Positions 11,001 through 20,695 of a stretch of DNA of 64,000 nucleotides are shown here, one piece after another. The first letter of the stretch is position 1. Each line of letters begins with the position of its first letter. The stretch lies in assembly GCA_023935145.1 (NCBI GenBank), contig CM043698.1:62187501-62251500 (forward strand). Direction: 5' to 3'. The notes below the pieces were generated by a model, which saw nothing but the letters and a program-made list of their open reading frames with translations, was not told where the DNA came from and searched no databases. A program made the position numbers and the translations under genes. The DNA is from Bretschneidera sinensis (lineage: Eukaryota > Streptophyta > Magnoliopsida > Brassicales > Akaniaceae).

Positions 11001-11073
11001 CATTCTTGCACATCCAAGATATTAGGTACTGTTTAATCGAACTTTTGTTTACAAAATTGAAAAGTTTTAAAAT

Positions 11074-11508
11074 TGTTATGATTTTGATTCAAATCCTAAC
11101 ATTTAAAAATTCAAATTGATTTAGAAAAATGTTTAATTTTCTATTTTGTAGTTTCTTATTCTAGTAGTAGTAGTTTTCTATTGGATTATTGCTTGTTCTA
11201 GTAATAATAGTTTACTATGTTATTATTGTTCTTTTCTTAAAGGGGTCCCAGAGAAGATAGAGAGTACACTCATAATTCGAATATACATGAATTTATAAGT
11301 AGAGCTAGTTTGAGAGCTTTGGGTATATTGAGAAATTTGGGTATAACTTTGCTTTTCCTAAAATTGTAATTAAGAATTAATAAAGTTGTGAGTTTGTTGG
11401 TGGCGTAGACAAATAGATTGCCGAATCATGTTAAATTGTTGTGTTGTTGATATTTATTTGTTTTGCCTAAATTTTGAGTACACGGAATTTAGAAGTAAAA
11501 TCTTAACA
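11074..11508 (+). repeat. Probable solo LTR, copy 1
   Basis: The segment starts TGTTATG and ends ...ATCTTAACA, holds an AGGGGTCCCAGAGAAGATAG leader-like stretch, and has no internal region. The ancestral site lacking it is recognisable at 10130-10170. Its counterpart is 54696-55194. AAAAT before it (11069-11073) matches AAAAT after the sister copy (55195-55199), a likely target duplication. Family is probably copia, by style only. Confidence 0.5.
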
Positions 11509-12027
11509 AATGTAAAAGAGTGATCTTCTCTTTGATGGGTAAACATGACAGTCTACTAAACAGAGTAATAAGGAAATCCAAATCCAAATTCCGCTTTCAG
11601 AAAAAAAAAAAAAAAAATCCCAATGGGCAGAACGAAGGAACTTCTCCTCGATACTTTTTAATTCAACATTTTGATTCTATGTTACATTTACATGAAAATT
11701 AAAGAAAGAAACTACAGTCAGTGAACATCAAGTGCTTGAATTCAGATCCTCAGAAACAGGCTTTAGTCAGTTGTGTTAAAGAACCTATATTCTTTGGCCT
11801 TCTCTCTGGATGGTATTTTGAGGCTGTGTATTGTGGATGATCAAAGCTGAAATTTTTTTCAGCCTTGTCGGTTCTTGAAAGAAGGATGCTGCAAGTATGA
11901 ACCATAAGAACAAAGTGCCTCCTTCGGGTTCAGCAAACTCAGAAAGGTGTCCTCTTGGTACCCTATAAGGGAAATCTCTGCTATATCTACAAAATTGTCT
12001 TCAGCCAAGTAATTTAAGTGCCTTCTT
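11509..12027. repeat. SAUR 3' flank, inner unit
   Basis: Downstream region of the SAUR at 12028-12342, with the same landmarks as 10575-11000 and a 17-A run near 11600. No ORF is supported. It presumably includes the SAUR 3' UTR. Confidence 0.5.
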
Positions 12028-12342
12028 CTACAATCTATTCAGTCGAGAAGTGACTTTGATGAAAGTGTCTTCTCTGCAGGGAATTGTCAAACCACTCATC
12101 GGATGATCAAAACCAAACTCTTCTTCAGCTTTACTTAGCAAAGCCTGAAACGAAGGCTGGTTCAAATATGATACAGGAACCACAAATCTCTTCTTCTGGG
12201 TCTCCCCAACATACACTGCAAAGAATCCTTTTGGAACATCTACAGAAGTTGAAACAACTTTTGAAGCTGCTTTTTTTGCTGTCAAGACAGACTTGTGAAG
12301 AATTTGCTTAGCAAGGATAACACCAGGCAAACGAACACCCAT
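12028..12342 (-). CDS. SAUR family protein (6B/ARG7-like), intact
   Basis: A complete single-exon, 104-residue SAUR protein. SAURs are short-lived auxin-induced proteins that promote acid growth by inhibiting PP2C-D phosphatases and so activating the plasma-membrane H+-ATPase. The N-terminus MGVRLPG...AKQIL is typical of this clade. The SAUR domain covers residues about 35-100, with [49 protein letters not shown] and a C-terminal amphipathic stretch. Length is normal for the clade. A TATA box lies about 130 bp upstream and a conserved motif about 230 bp upstream. Its paralogue at 55711-56020 is frameshifted. The start is fixed by homology of the MG(V/F/I)RLP beginning. Confidence 0.95.
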   Translation of the reverse strand: MGVRLPGVILAKQILHKSVLTAKKAASKVVSTSVDVPKGFFAVYVGETQKKRFVVPVSYLNQPSFQALLSKAEEEFGFDHPMSGLTIPCREDTFIKVTSRLNRL

Positions 12343-12414
12343 TGTTTTCTGTTAATATATATTGCTTCAGAAGAGGATCAAGAACAAGATTTTAGAGGTT
12401 TTGTTGCTTAATTA

Positions 12415-12610
12415 GATAAAATCGTAGAATGTGAAGACTTGAGTTGGCTGTGAGTCGAATATGTATGTATATATAGATAAAATTTTATGTGTTTAATCCT
12501 CTGGTTTTTGGGTGTTTGGCCTAGAATCATTTTCTGGGGTCTGCTAAGGACGTAACTCATAAGGGCATCACATGGTCTTGTTTTCCAACTAATCAACAAA
12601 CACCGAAAAT
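12415..12610 (-). promoter_or_regulatory. SAUR promoter/5' leader block identical to 56101-56296
   Basis: These 196 bases read identically in the two block copies. They hold the TATA box (about 12466-12476, minus CTATATATAC) and the motif at 12567-12590. The neighbouring coding region and flanks differ by substitutions and indels, so this is the best conserved piece of the whole duplication. Confidence 0.8.
12567..12590 (-). promoter_or_regulatory. SAUR upstream motif
   Basis: The minus strand reads GGAAAACAAGACCATGTGAT about 230 bp before the ATG. The core ACCATGTGAT recurs at 13075, 14513, 14913, 56253, 56745 and 62462, each upstream of a SAUR or SAUR relic. CACATG (here as CATGTG) is an E-box variant bound by bHLH factors such as PIFs. 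That link is inference. Confidence 0.65.
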
Positions 12611-13074
12611 CAAGTAATCATGGTGAGTCTATATTTTGAAAAACACAAGGTCCTACAGCATTGGATGATGGATGTAGCCATTCGAAGAACTGCAAGAAAA
12701 GATCAGTGAAATAGATATTTGGATCATATGAGCTGTCTTTGCCTAGTATTAGTTGGTTATATCAGAAAAGATTGCTTTTTTCATATATATGACCACCAAT
12801 CTCTTGCTTGTTTATATCAGAAAGCAATGTCACGTGGGCTGATAAGTTAATTGTTTCTGCCTTCGCCTACTATTAGTTGCTTTGGCGCTGATCAAAAGTT
12901 TTAACGATTATGTAGCATAGTGACATATCATCCTCTGAGCAGATATAAAGAAAATTATTATTATTGTTTTTTATGTTGGTCTTTACCGGCTAATTTCACA
13001 ATCAACAGGCCAGAATACAATGATATATTTCATCTAGGCCATCATTGGCATGGTATGCCATGATAAATTAAGAT

Positions 13075-13202
13075 ACAAAACCATGTGATTCATCACAACA
13101 TACGTCTTTAATTAAGCAGATCCCATCTAGTTGCCTATTTTGTCCATCAATCCAGTAATTACAATAACAATGGACTAGAGTGTTTCTATATATGTATACC
13201 TA
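13075..13202 (+). promoter_or_regulatory. Promoter of a divergent SAUR relic
   Basis: The motif ACAAAACCATGTGAT lies at 13075-13089 and a TATA-like CTATATATGTATAC at about 13187-13200, with a leader running to 13280. The layout copies that of the intact SAURs but on the plus strand, so this was one half of a divergent SAUR pair. Confidence 0.6.
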
Positions 13203-13280
13203 TTCAAAGGATAGCCATCCAGTGCCAGTGTCTTTCTTACTTTTCTAAGTTTACACAAACCCATTCAGTACTCTTAAAAA

Positions 13281-13367
13281 GAAGAGCTTGGATTTGATCA
13301 CCCCATGAGTGGTCTCACAGTCCCGTGCAGGGAAGAAGCTTTCATTGATCTCACTTGTAGCTTGTAG
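13281..13367 (+). pseudogene. SAUR relic, C-terminal 28 codons
   Basis: The frame reads [19 protein letters not shown] then AFIDLTCSL and a TAG stop. This is the last third of a SAUR domain, joined directly to a SAUR-like leader. The N-terminal two thirds, including the DVPKG...VYVGE core, are missing. The junction at CTCTTAAAA is also where the sister block (56948) stops aligning. Without a start codon in frame it is non-functional. Confidence 0.85.
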
Positions 13368-14490
13368 ACCTCATGAGAGGTGATGTGTGAAAGATGCGAA
13401 GACTGTTAACCCATAGGCCACTAACTCTCTAAGACATTAACAAAGCACAAATTTTTTAGTAGATAAACAAATAGAGAAATTGTGGATTGTCTGCTGCAAT
13501 CCGATTTCCGTGTAACCTTCACTTTTGAAAAGATAGTATCAAATATCAAATCTTTTATACTGCAAGAAATCGTTATCAGGTTGCATATATAACTTCAGCT
13601 CAATCATTAATTACATGAGAATCTAGAAAAAAGTTGGATTTATTAGCTTCTTGATACAGATAATGCTAATTACCAATGCACACTGGACAAACATTCATTC
13701 TGCATGATCCTAGCTAACCTTGTTATTACTTTAAATTTTGGTTTTGGATAATTTAGGTACCACAAATTTTATTATGCATGGTAGTATTTTGAACTTGGAC
13801 AATGGGGACTCCTAATATGGTTAAACATCTCTCAGGTCATTGCAGTTGCTATTTATTACGTATTTCGCAACAACATACCATATGACAACGAGTTGTTGGC
13901 TTGAACAGATTTGCTAGCGAATTAGTGATTGATAAGAAGTAGAGCATAGCTCATGTGAACTTCACAAGACTAGTCACTTGATACTTTTAAGTAATAATGA
14001 AAGAAAATTCATCTCTGTAGACCTCTGTGCTGGCAACCTGCCAGTTTTAACATACTTATAGAACTCACTGGTTTTCATTTTGGGATGGTTTTATTGCCCT
14101 AAGTATAGAAATTTGGTGTTCACGTTATATCCTGTTGATATTTGTAGGTTTTGTGTATGTTTTATTAAATTTTACATTCTGCAGTTTAGAGCTCAAAACG
14201 TTCAAAACTACATTCCCATTCAAGCTGATGATTATTCTGCAGGTAATTGTCTGAGTTAGTCTGCGAACTTATTTTAGTGAGTTGCTTCATGATATTACTC
14301 TCACAAATTATATAGTAATCGTGCCAGTCTTAGGTGTCTTAAGCATGTATCTAGTCCATGGGGTCAGATAGTTCTGTGCCTATGTAGAGGAGTCTCCTTT
14401 TAAAAAACTGTTCAAGCTGTTTTCTAAGAAAGTTAAGCGCATAATGTATCTCTACACTACAAAAACTTTGGTCAATTACTCCTGAATTCT
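13368..14490. other. Intergenic DNA, no gene seen
   Basis: No coding sequence or clear repeat pair is supported in this interval between the SAUR relic and the next promoter relic. Confidence 0.5.
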
Positions 14491-14511
14491 TGAAGCTGGC
14501 ATGAAAAACAT

Positions 14512-14575
14512 TACCATGTGATTTTTCATGAACTAATGTCTCACTTTAGGCCCCATCCACATGCCTCTTCACTGC
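14512..14575 (+). promoter_or_regulatory. Orphan SAUR promoter relic
   Basis: TTACCATGTGATTTTTCATG, then CTAATGTCTC and ATGCCTCTTC, parallels 14913-14990 (ACCATGTGATCC, CTAATGTCTC, TTGCCTCTTC). No SAUR coding sequence follows, so this seems to be the left-over promoter of a lost or duplicated locus. Confidence 0.5.
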
Positions 14576-14912
14576 AAATCATTTAATCAGTATAACTTTC
14601 AAGGATCCGTAGTACTACAAAACATGGGTCCCCTGAATATTGTTACTTATCACTCAAATATGAGCTCAAATTCATTAAAGTTTACTCCATTATTTTCTAA
14701 TTTCAGAAGTCTGAATTTCTTTCACCAGACATTAAATTAATCACCCATTGAAGTTTGTCTGGCAGGCACTAATATTGTACTAAAAAGGGATGTATAATGC
14801 CTCATGCATGCCTCTAAAAGTTTCAGTCATTGCAATGCTTAAATTCAGAAGAGGTGGGGCATGATGTATAACTTTCATTCTCCCTAGCTTGAATTCTTCA
14901 TGATGACTTAGA

Positions 14913-15166
14913 AGACAAAACCATGTGATCCCTCGTAAGCTACTGTGAGCTAATGTCTCTACATTGACGCCTTCCAAATTGCCTCTTCAAACTTTAAAAT
15001 CACATATAATAGGATTTCTCAGACACCCTTCTATCTATCTATATATACACACAAGATTCAGTTCAGAAGCAGCACAGCTCTTCACAATCTCAAGTAACCG
15101 ACAATCAATTCCCTGTTTTTGCAAGTCCTTTGAGATCTTTGTCTTGCCTATCCTTGCAGCAATATG
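14913..15166 (+). promoter_or_regulatory. Promoter and leader of the copia-split SAUR
   Basis: The motif AGACAAAACCATGTGAT (14913-14929) is followed by CTAATGTCTC, TTGCCTCTTC, a TATA box ATCTATATATACACAC (15037-15052) and a leader ending GCAATATG. The final ATATG is the target-site copy next to the copia LTR, so the original ATG of the SAUR sat here. Its coding sequence resumes at 20010. Confidence 0.7.
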
Positions 15167-15575
15167 TGAACGATTCAAGACCTGTCAATCACACGAATTA
15201 TAAACAGAAAGAAAAGATGACAAGATTTACCCAGGTTCACCCAAGAATAGGGCTACATCTTGCCAGAAGTTTCTTATTATTAACCTCACAAATCTCTCTG
15301 TTACAATGTATGCTCAGTACATAAAAAGTATTTTTATGCAACTTAAGACGTCATAATTAGGGTATAATTAGGATTTCTGTTATGCTGCAGAACTACGGCT
15401 CTTCATGAGCCCAAGCTCAAATCACCAAGCAAAAAATAGGCTCAACTCATATACATGGTCTAAAAGTTTCGAGGGCGCTACCCCTTAACCCCCGTCCGTT
15501 CTCTTGGGAGCGAGACCTCGTATTCGTTCGGGGTTCTACAGATCTGGTCCCGTGAAGTATGCACCAACTCTAACA
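15167..15575 (-). repeat. copia 3' LTR (left)
   Basis: It pairs with 19628-20007. It contains about 30 extra bases near 15500 (a GTCCGTTCTCTTGGGAGCGA-like stretch) absent from the other LTR, plus scattered substitutions, so the insertion is not recent. Confidence 0.88.
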
Positions 15576-15582
15576 ATCTCCC

Positions 15583-16221
15583 ACTTGGTAAATACTTCAC
15601 ACATGGAAAACTTCCCATGACTCTGTTTCTTCAAGCCCATCTCAGTAGCACACCACTCAAACTTTGCTAGACTAACTGCTTTAGTCAAGAAATCGACGTT
15701 GTTCACTGCTGTATTGACTTTCTCCAAGATTAAACATTTTCTTCAATATTTTCCCAGATGAAGTGATACTGGATATCAATGTGCTTCGTCCGTGAATGAA
15801 ATGCAAGATTCTTTGCTAAGAAGATAGCACCTTGATTGTCACATTTCAACTTCACTACTTCTTGTTTAAACCCAAGCTCAGCACACAACCTTTGAAGCCA
15901 AACTGCTTCCTTTCCAGCATGAGTTATTGCCATATACTCTGCTTCTATAGATGAAAGGGCAACAACACTCTTCCTTTTGCTCATCCAACTCACCGCCCCA
16001 CCAAACAGATTGAACACATACCCGCTTATAGACCTCCTGCCATCAATGTCTCCTCCCCAGTCAGCATCAACTGATCCTACAATATCAAGATTCTTCTTAC
16101 CTCCCATACCTCCATAACATAACGCAAACTCTGACATGCCACGAAGATATCTAAGAACTATCTTGATTGCAATCCAATGCTCTTTCCCAAGATTAGACAT
16201 ATATCTACTAAATACTCCCAT
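15583..16221 (-). pseudogene. copia RNase H and C-terminal tail
   Basis: RNase H landmarks are WIAIKIVLRYLRGMSEFALC, SVDADWGGDIDGRRSISGY, SWMSKRKSVVALSSIEAEYM and KCDNQGAIFLAKN, with the catalytic Asp/Glu/Asp residues visible in DADW, SSIEAEY and CDNQ. A stop separates it from RT (IPDIA*). A one-base frameshift near 15730 moves the tail (KVNTAVNNVDFLTKAVSLAK) to another frame. Confidence 0.85.
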
Positions 16222-16224
16222 TGC

Positions 16225-17079
16225 TTAGGCAATATCTGGTATCGTACATACCATGGTGTACATCAAGCTTCCAACCACACTAGCATAAGGTACGTGTGCT
16301 ATATCTTCAGCTTCTTCCTCCGTCTTCAGACATTGTTCCATAGATAACTTGGTTCCCAAAGGCATAGGAGTCCCTACCGGCTTGCTGTCATACATGTTGA
16401 ATTTCTTCAACTCTTTTTCAATATACTTCTTTTGACTTAACCATAGTTTTTTATTTTCACAATCCTTCTTTATCTGCATGCCTAAGATAAAGTTTGTTGG
16501 CCCTAGGTCTTTCATGTCAAACTGTCTTGCCAACAATCCCTTCACAGTGCTAATCATCTTACTGTTATTTCCAATCAATAACATATCATCCACATACATG
16601 GTTAAAATGACAAAATCAAACCCTAACCTTTTCATGTAAACGCAGTGATCAGCATAGCTGCGAGTGAACCCAAGCTGAATGGCATGTGTATCAAACTTCT
16701 GGTACCACATCCGTGGTTACTGCTTTAGTCCGTACAAAGACTTCTTCAATTTACAAACCAGCTCTTCCTTGCCTTTGCTTACAAAGCCTTCGGGCTGTTT
16801 CATGTAAATTTCCTCATCTATGTCCCCATGAAGGAAAGCTGTCTTTACATCCAGTTGCTTAACCTCTAGATCATAAGCATTTGCCATAGATAAGACATAT
16901 CTGATAGATGTCAACTTTGCTAATGAGGAAAATATCTCACCATAGTCAATTCCCTCTATTTGCGAGTACCTTTTTGCAACCAGACGTGCGTTGTACTTTT
17001 CTATCATTCCATCTGCATTTGTTTTCTTCTTGAAAATCCATTTGCACCCAGTTGCCTTCCTATCTTTAGGCAATTTCAC
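16225..17079 (-). pseudogene. copia reverse transcriptase
   Basis: RT fingers and palm are clear: GCKWIFKKKTNADG, ARLVAKRYSQIEGIDY, QLDVKTAFLHGDI, YMKQPEGF, KLKKSLYGLKQ, and the catalytic YVDDMLLIG. The first catalytic Asp is in QLDVKTAFL. A single stop lies between GLKQ and WYQKF (near 16715), at a position that is Ser in relatives. Apart from this the enzyme would be complete. Confidence 0.88.
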
Positions 17080-17227
17080 AAGACTCTATGTTTCATTCTT
17101 GTCCAGTGCCCGCATCTTCTTTTTAATAGCATCCTCCCACAGATTTGCATCCTCTGAGGTCCTTGCCTCTTTCACTGTGCTAGGATCATCACCAGTAATA
17201 TTTAAAGCATATAATGCACTGTAAGCA

Positions 17228-18700
17228 CTAGGGGGAATACCTGATGGGTGGTTTCCTAACCCATGTGGATCTCTTTATGACATGCGTGGTCTCTACCTCT
17301 AAGTCAGCATCTGAATCCTCATCCTCTAAATCAGAAACATAAATATCTTGCTCAGACCTAACTGACTCAGTATCTGAAGTATCTGGTGCAGTCTGTGGGG
17401 TAGTCTCCCACTCTTTATCTCCGGGGCTAAGATCAATCTGAACTTGTTTTGGCTGTTCAGGTACATCTTGGACAGCCGCCACATCCCTTTATGTTTCCCT
17501 GAACACAACATCTCTGCTGTAAACTGTACTCTTGTTTTTTGGATTCCATAACTTGTACCCCTTGACCCCATCATAAGCATCACACTCAAACACCCTAACA
17601 TGAGCCAAACTCGGCTTCTTCCCGAATAATGCCTCAAATGGTGTCTGATCTTGTAAAGCTGATATAGGTGACTTGTTCTTCAGATTACATGCCGTAGCTA
17701 CAACCTCTGCCCAGAACTACGACTCTAAGCCTGCATAACTCAACATACTCCTCGATTTCTCCATGAGTGACCGATTGAGTCTCTCAGCCACCCCATTATG
17801 TTGAGGTGTATATGAAGTTTTTTTCTGTCTTGTAATGTCGTTTGCCACATAGAATTGCTCAAACTTTTCAAAACAAAATTCCCCTCTATTATCTGTTCTC
17901 AGTACATTTATCTTTCTTTCTATATGATTTTCTACCAATCATTTAAACTCACAAAACTTATTAAATGCTTCAGCTTTACTCTTAATGAAATAAATCCATG
18001 CATACCTTGAAAAATCATCAATGAAAGAGACATAATACCTTGATTTTCCAAGAGATTGGATCAGAACTGGCCCAAACACATCACTATGAATTAAATCCAG
18101 AATACCCTTTGCCCTCGTGCTAGCAGACTTAAAACTCACATAGGTCTGCGTGCCATGTAGACAATGCTCACAGAAATCGAATTCCATGGAGCAATCTGGG
18201 ACTCCCTTCACCATCTGCTTTGACGATAAATTAGATAGTCCGTTTTCACCGATATGCCCAAGCCTCTGATGCCACAACATAGAGGATGTCGCCTCATCAT
18301 CAGTCGCTTTCTCAGAGATAAAACCTCCCCTGCACTGACTTCGTACTGTATTTCCTAGTAGTTTGTACAATGTACCATACCAAACAGCTCGTGCAATTAC
18401 TAACGATCCATGAATCATCTTGCACGAATTTTTGTCATAGTTGAAATTCACTCCCCCATCTGCCATCTTGTTGACTGATATTAGGTTCCTATTGAGACCC
18501 GGAATATGCATCATGCCTGGAAGTGTTCTGACTGTCCTATCATTCATCCTCAACTTTACCTTCCCACGACCAATAATTTTCACCGAAGAGTTATCTCCTA
18601 ATAAAACTTTTCCCCCATCAAAGGTTTCATACTCACGAAACTAGTCCCTGTGAGGCGTCATGTGAAAGGATGTTCCTGTGTTAATTATCCAAACACTTTG
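17228..18700 (-). pseudogene. copia protease, GAG-pre-integrase and integrase
   Basis: The protease site reads WIINTGTSFHMT, with the catalytic Asp replaced by Asn, and a stop follows shortly (near 18643). GAG-pre-integrase is recognised from LWHQRLGHIGENGL and FCEHCLHGTQ. The integrase keeps all three acidic residues, in IHSDVFGPV, RTDNRGEF and HNGVAERLNRS. Stops occur after LSYAGLES and near FRET, ahead of an acidic linker (17228-17482). Confidence 0.85.
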
Positions 18701-18779
18701 ATTTAATTGAGCCAAACATGATGCCATATTTAAGTCACCATCATCATACTGGTTCTTGTTACCTAAAGCTGATATCTCG

Positions 18780-19585
18780 CCTGTTCACTTTCAGGGTTCA
18801 TACTCTTACTTCTGCACTCCTTCTTTAGATGCCCAGACTTCCTACACTTCCAACACTTCAACCTAGATTTATCCCTACTTTTTTATCTTCCCCTGAACTT
18901 GGGTTTATCACCAGACCACTTGTAGTCTTTATCATGGGTTCGACCTCTCACAGATATGGCCTCTTTTGACGAGTTTTCTATACCCTACCACCTCATCTCC
19001 TCAGACAATAGGGCTGCCATGACATTCTCAAAAGACAGATCAGTCGTACCACTACCAATCGTAGTTGTCCAGTTATCCCATGAATCAGGTAGTGATCAGA
19101 GCAGTGTAATAGCCTTATCATCATCCGTCACATCAATACTAATAGATAATAACTGACTTGTCAAAGTGTTGAACTCATGTAGATGAACAGAGAAAGAATC
19201 GCCCTCAGCCATCTGAAGGTTGTACAACTTCTTCCGCAGAAACAGTTTGTTTACTAGAGATTTACTCTGACAAAGGCTTTCCAGCTTCTTCTAGAGATTT
19301 TTCGTAGTCTTTTTCCAGAAACATTTATTAGGATAGAATTGGTCAGGCACAACCGAATCAAACTTTATGCCTTCCGATCGAGCTTCTCCCACTCTATGAT
19401 GGTCACTGATTATGATGTCGAAACCCCACCGATGACGCCTCTGCCGTGGACGTTGTACTCTTCTGTATCTCATCGACTATCATCATCCACAGATCCCTAT
19501 CCACGAGTAGATCCTCCATCTTCAGTTTCCATAACTCGAAGTTCTTCCCTCCGAATTTCTCGATTTCAATCCGTGATCCAATCAA
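18780..19585 (-). pseudogene. copia gag
   Basis: It starts at 19585 with a typical copia gag beginning containing KFGGKNFELWKLKMEDLLVD and RDLWMMI. The middle part is frame-broken. A CCHC knuckle CWKCRKSGHLKKEC lies at about 18814-18855. In a functional element this would be the capsid/nucleocapsid protein. Confidence 0.8.
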
Positions 19586-19612
19586 GATCTCTGATTGTTA
19601 ATCCTCGAACTT

Positions 19613-19627
19613 GGCTCTAATACCAAT
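19613..19627 (-). other. Primer-binding site of the copia element
   Basis: The minus strand reads ATTGGTATTAGAGCC next to the LTR end, one change from the initiator tRNA-Met complement TTGGTATCAGAGCC. Confidence 0.75.
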
Positions 19628-20007
19628 TGAACAATTTGAGACTTATCAATCACACGAATTATAAATAGAAAGAAAAGAAAACAAGATTTACTCAAGTTCA
19701 CCTAAGAATAGGACTATATCCTGCAAGAAGTTTCTTATTATCAATCTCACAAATATCTCTATTACAATGTATGCTCAGTACATAAAAAGCATTTATATGC
19801 AACTTAAGACATACTAATTAGAGTCTAATTAGGATTTCCGTTATGCTGCAGAACTACGGCTCTTCATGGGCCCAAGCCCAAACTGCCAAGCAAAAAATAG
19901 ACCCAACCCATGTATATGGCCTAAAAGTTTCGGGGGCGCTGCCCCCTAACCCCATTCATCTTGGGTTCTACAGATCTAGTCTCATGAAGTATACACAAAC
20001 TCTAACA
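19628..20007 (-). repeat. copia 5' LTR (right)
   Basis: It pairs with 15167-15575. On the minus strand it runs from TGTTAGAGTTTGTG to ...TTGTTCA. Its outer end lies two bases before the SAUR ATG at 20010. Confidence 0.88.
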
Positions 20008-20009
20008 GT

Positions 20010-20312
20010 ATGGGTTTTCGGTTTCCAACCAATGTTTGTGCAAACAAAATCCTTCAATGGTCTCCATTCACTACAACACAAGCAGCTTCAGTGGCCAAAG
20101 ATATCCCAAAGGGCTACCTTGCAGTTTATGTTGGAGAAAAGAAAATAACTCGATTCGTGATTCTAGTTTTATACTTGAACCAGCCTTCATTTCAAGACTT
20201 GCTAAGTCAATCTGAAGAATAATTTGGTGTTGACCATCCCTTCGGTGGTCTAACAATTCTTTGCAGAGAAGATATCTTCATTGATGTCATTTCTAGTTTG
20301 AATGGGTCATGA
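20010..20312 (+). pseudogene. SAUR pseudogene, separated from its promoter by copia
   Basis: The sequence begins MGFRFPT, continues [33 protein letters not shown], then a TAA stop (20221-20223) where relatives have Glu, and goes on in frame with FGVDHPFGGLTILCREDIF and a normal TGA end at 20310. So one point nonsense mutation truncates the SAUR domain after about 70 residues. The ATG lies inside the copia target-site duplication, and its own promoter is 4.84 kb upstream at 14913-15166. Both lesions would silence it. Their order is unknown. Confidence 0.9.
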
Positions 20313-20651
20313 GGGGCCAATAAACATAGATTAGTGAATACAATTTTGTTAATTAGACATTTACCAATACATTTACAAAATATATTTTTTTTCTTTTTCC
20401 TTTAGAAGAGAAAACTTGTTCCCCTGTACGGGAAAAATTAACCAAAAGTCCAGCTGTCCAATTAGCAACTCATATTTCTCTCGAACATTCTAAGTAATAA
20501 GCTGCTATTGTATGGAGCTTTTTTCAATTTTCTCTTGACAAGTAAATAATAATGTCGCTGAAACATTGATAAAAATCATGAAAATTATAAACTTCAGAAG
20601 TGATTAGGAAACTAAATCAAGCTAAATGCTACCATCGTGGAACATTAAGCA

Positions 20652-20695
<44 letters not shown>

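Larger units (their letters stand above)
8860..13280. repeat. SAUR-containing duplicated block, copy 1
   Basis: This block aligns by eye with about 47180-48400 plus 54068-56948, with the same order of landmarks: the AAGTTGGTAT start, a CAACCC/GGGTTGG-rich repeat, a GACTCTCTGGGTCTTGC segment, SAUR 3' flanks, a solo LTR, a SAUR gene, and the promoter of a divergent SAUR relic. Divergence is clear in the flanks but very low around the SAUR promoter. The right limit falls at CTCTTAAAA just before the relic coding remnant at 13281. Confidence 0.8.
15167..20007 (-). mobile_element. Ty1/copia retrotransposon inserted at a SAUR start codon
   Basis: LTRs at 15167-15575 and 19628-20007 begin TGTTAGAGTT and end ...TTCA on the minus strand. 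A primer-binding site (TTGGTATTAGAGCC) lies inside the right LTR and a polypurine tract (CCAAGTGGGAGAT) inside the left one. Gag, protease, integrase, RT and RNase H occur in copia order. Flanking ATATG (15162-15166) and GTATG (20008-20012) form a 5-bp target duplication with one mismatch. Several stops and a frameshift break the polyprotein, but the domains are otherwise well preserved. Confidence 0.92.

Noticed and set aside
12408..12599. Upstream ORF with ISWKTRPCD shared by several SAUR loci
   Set aside because: The shared residues come from the conserved DNA motif GGAAAACAAGACCATGTGAT. Outside the motif the reading is not conserved at 62462, so a peptide is not supported.
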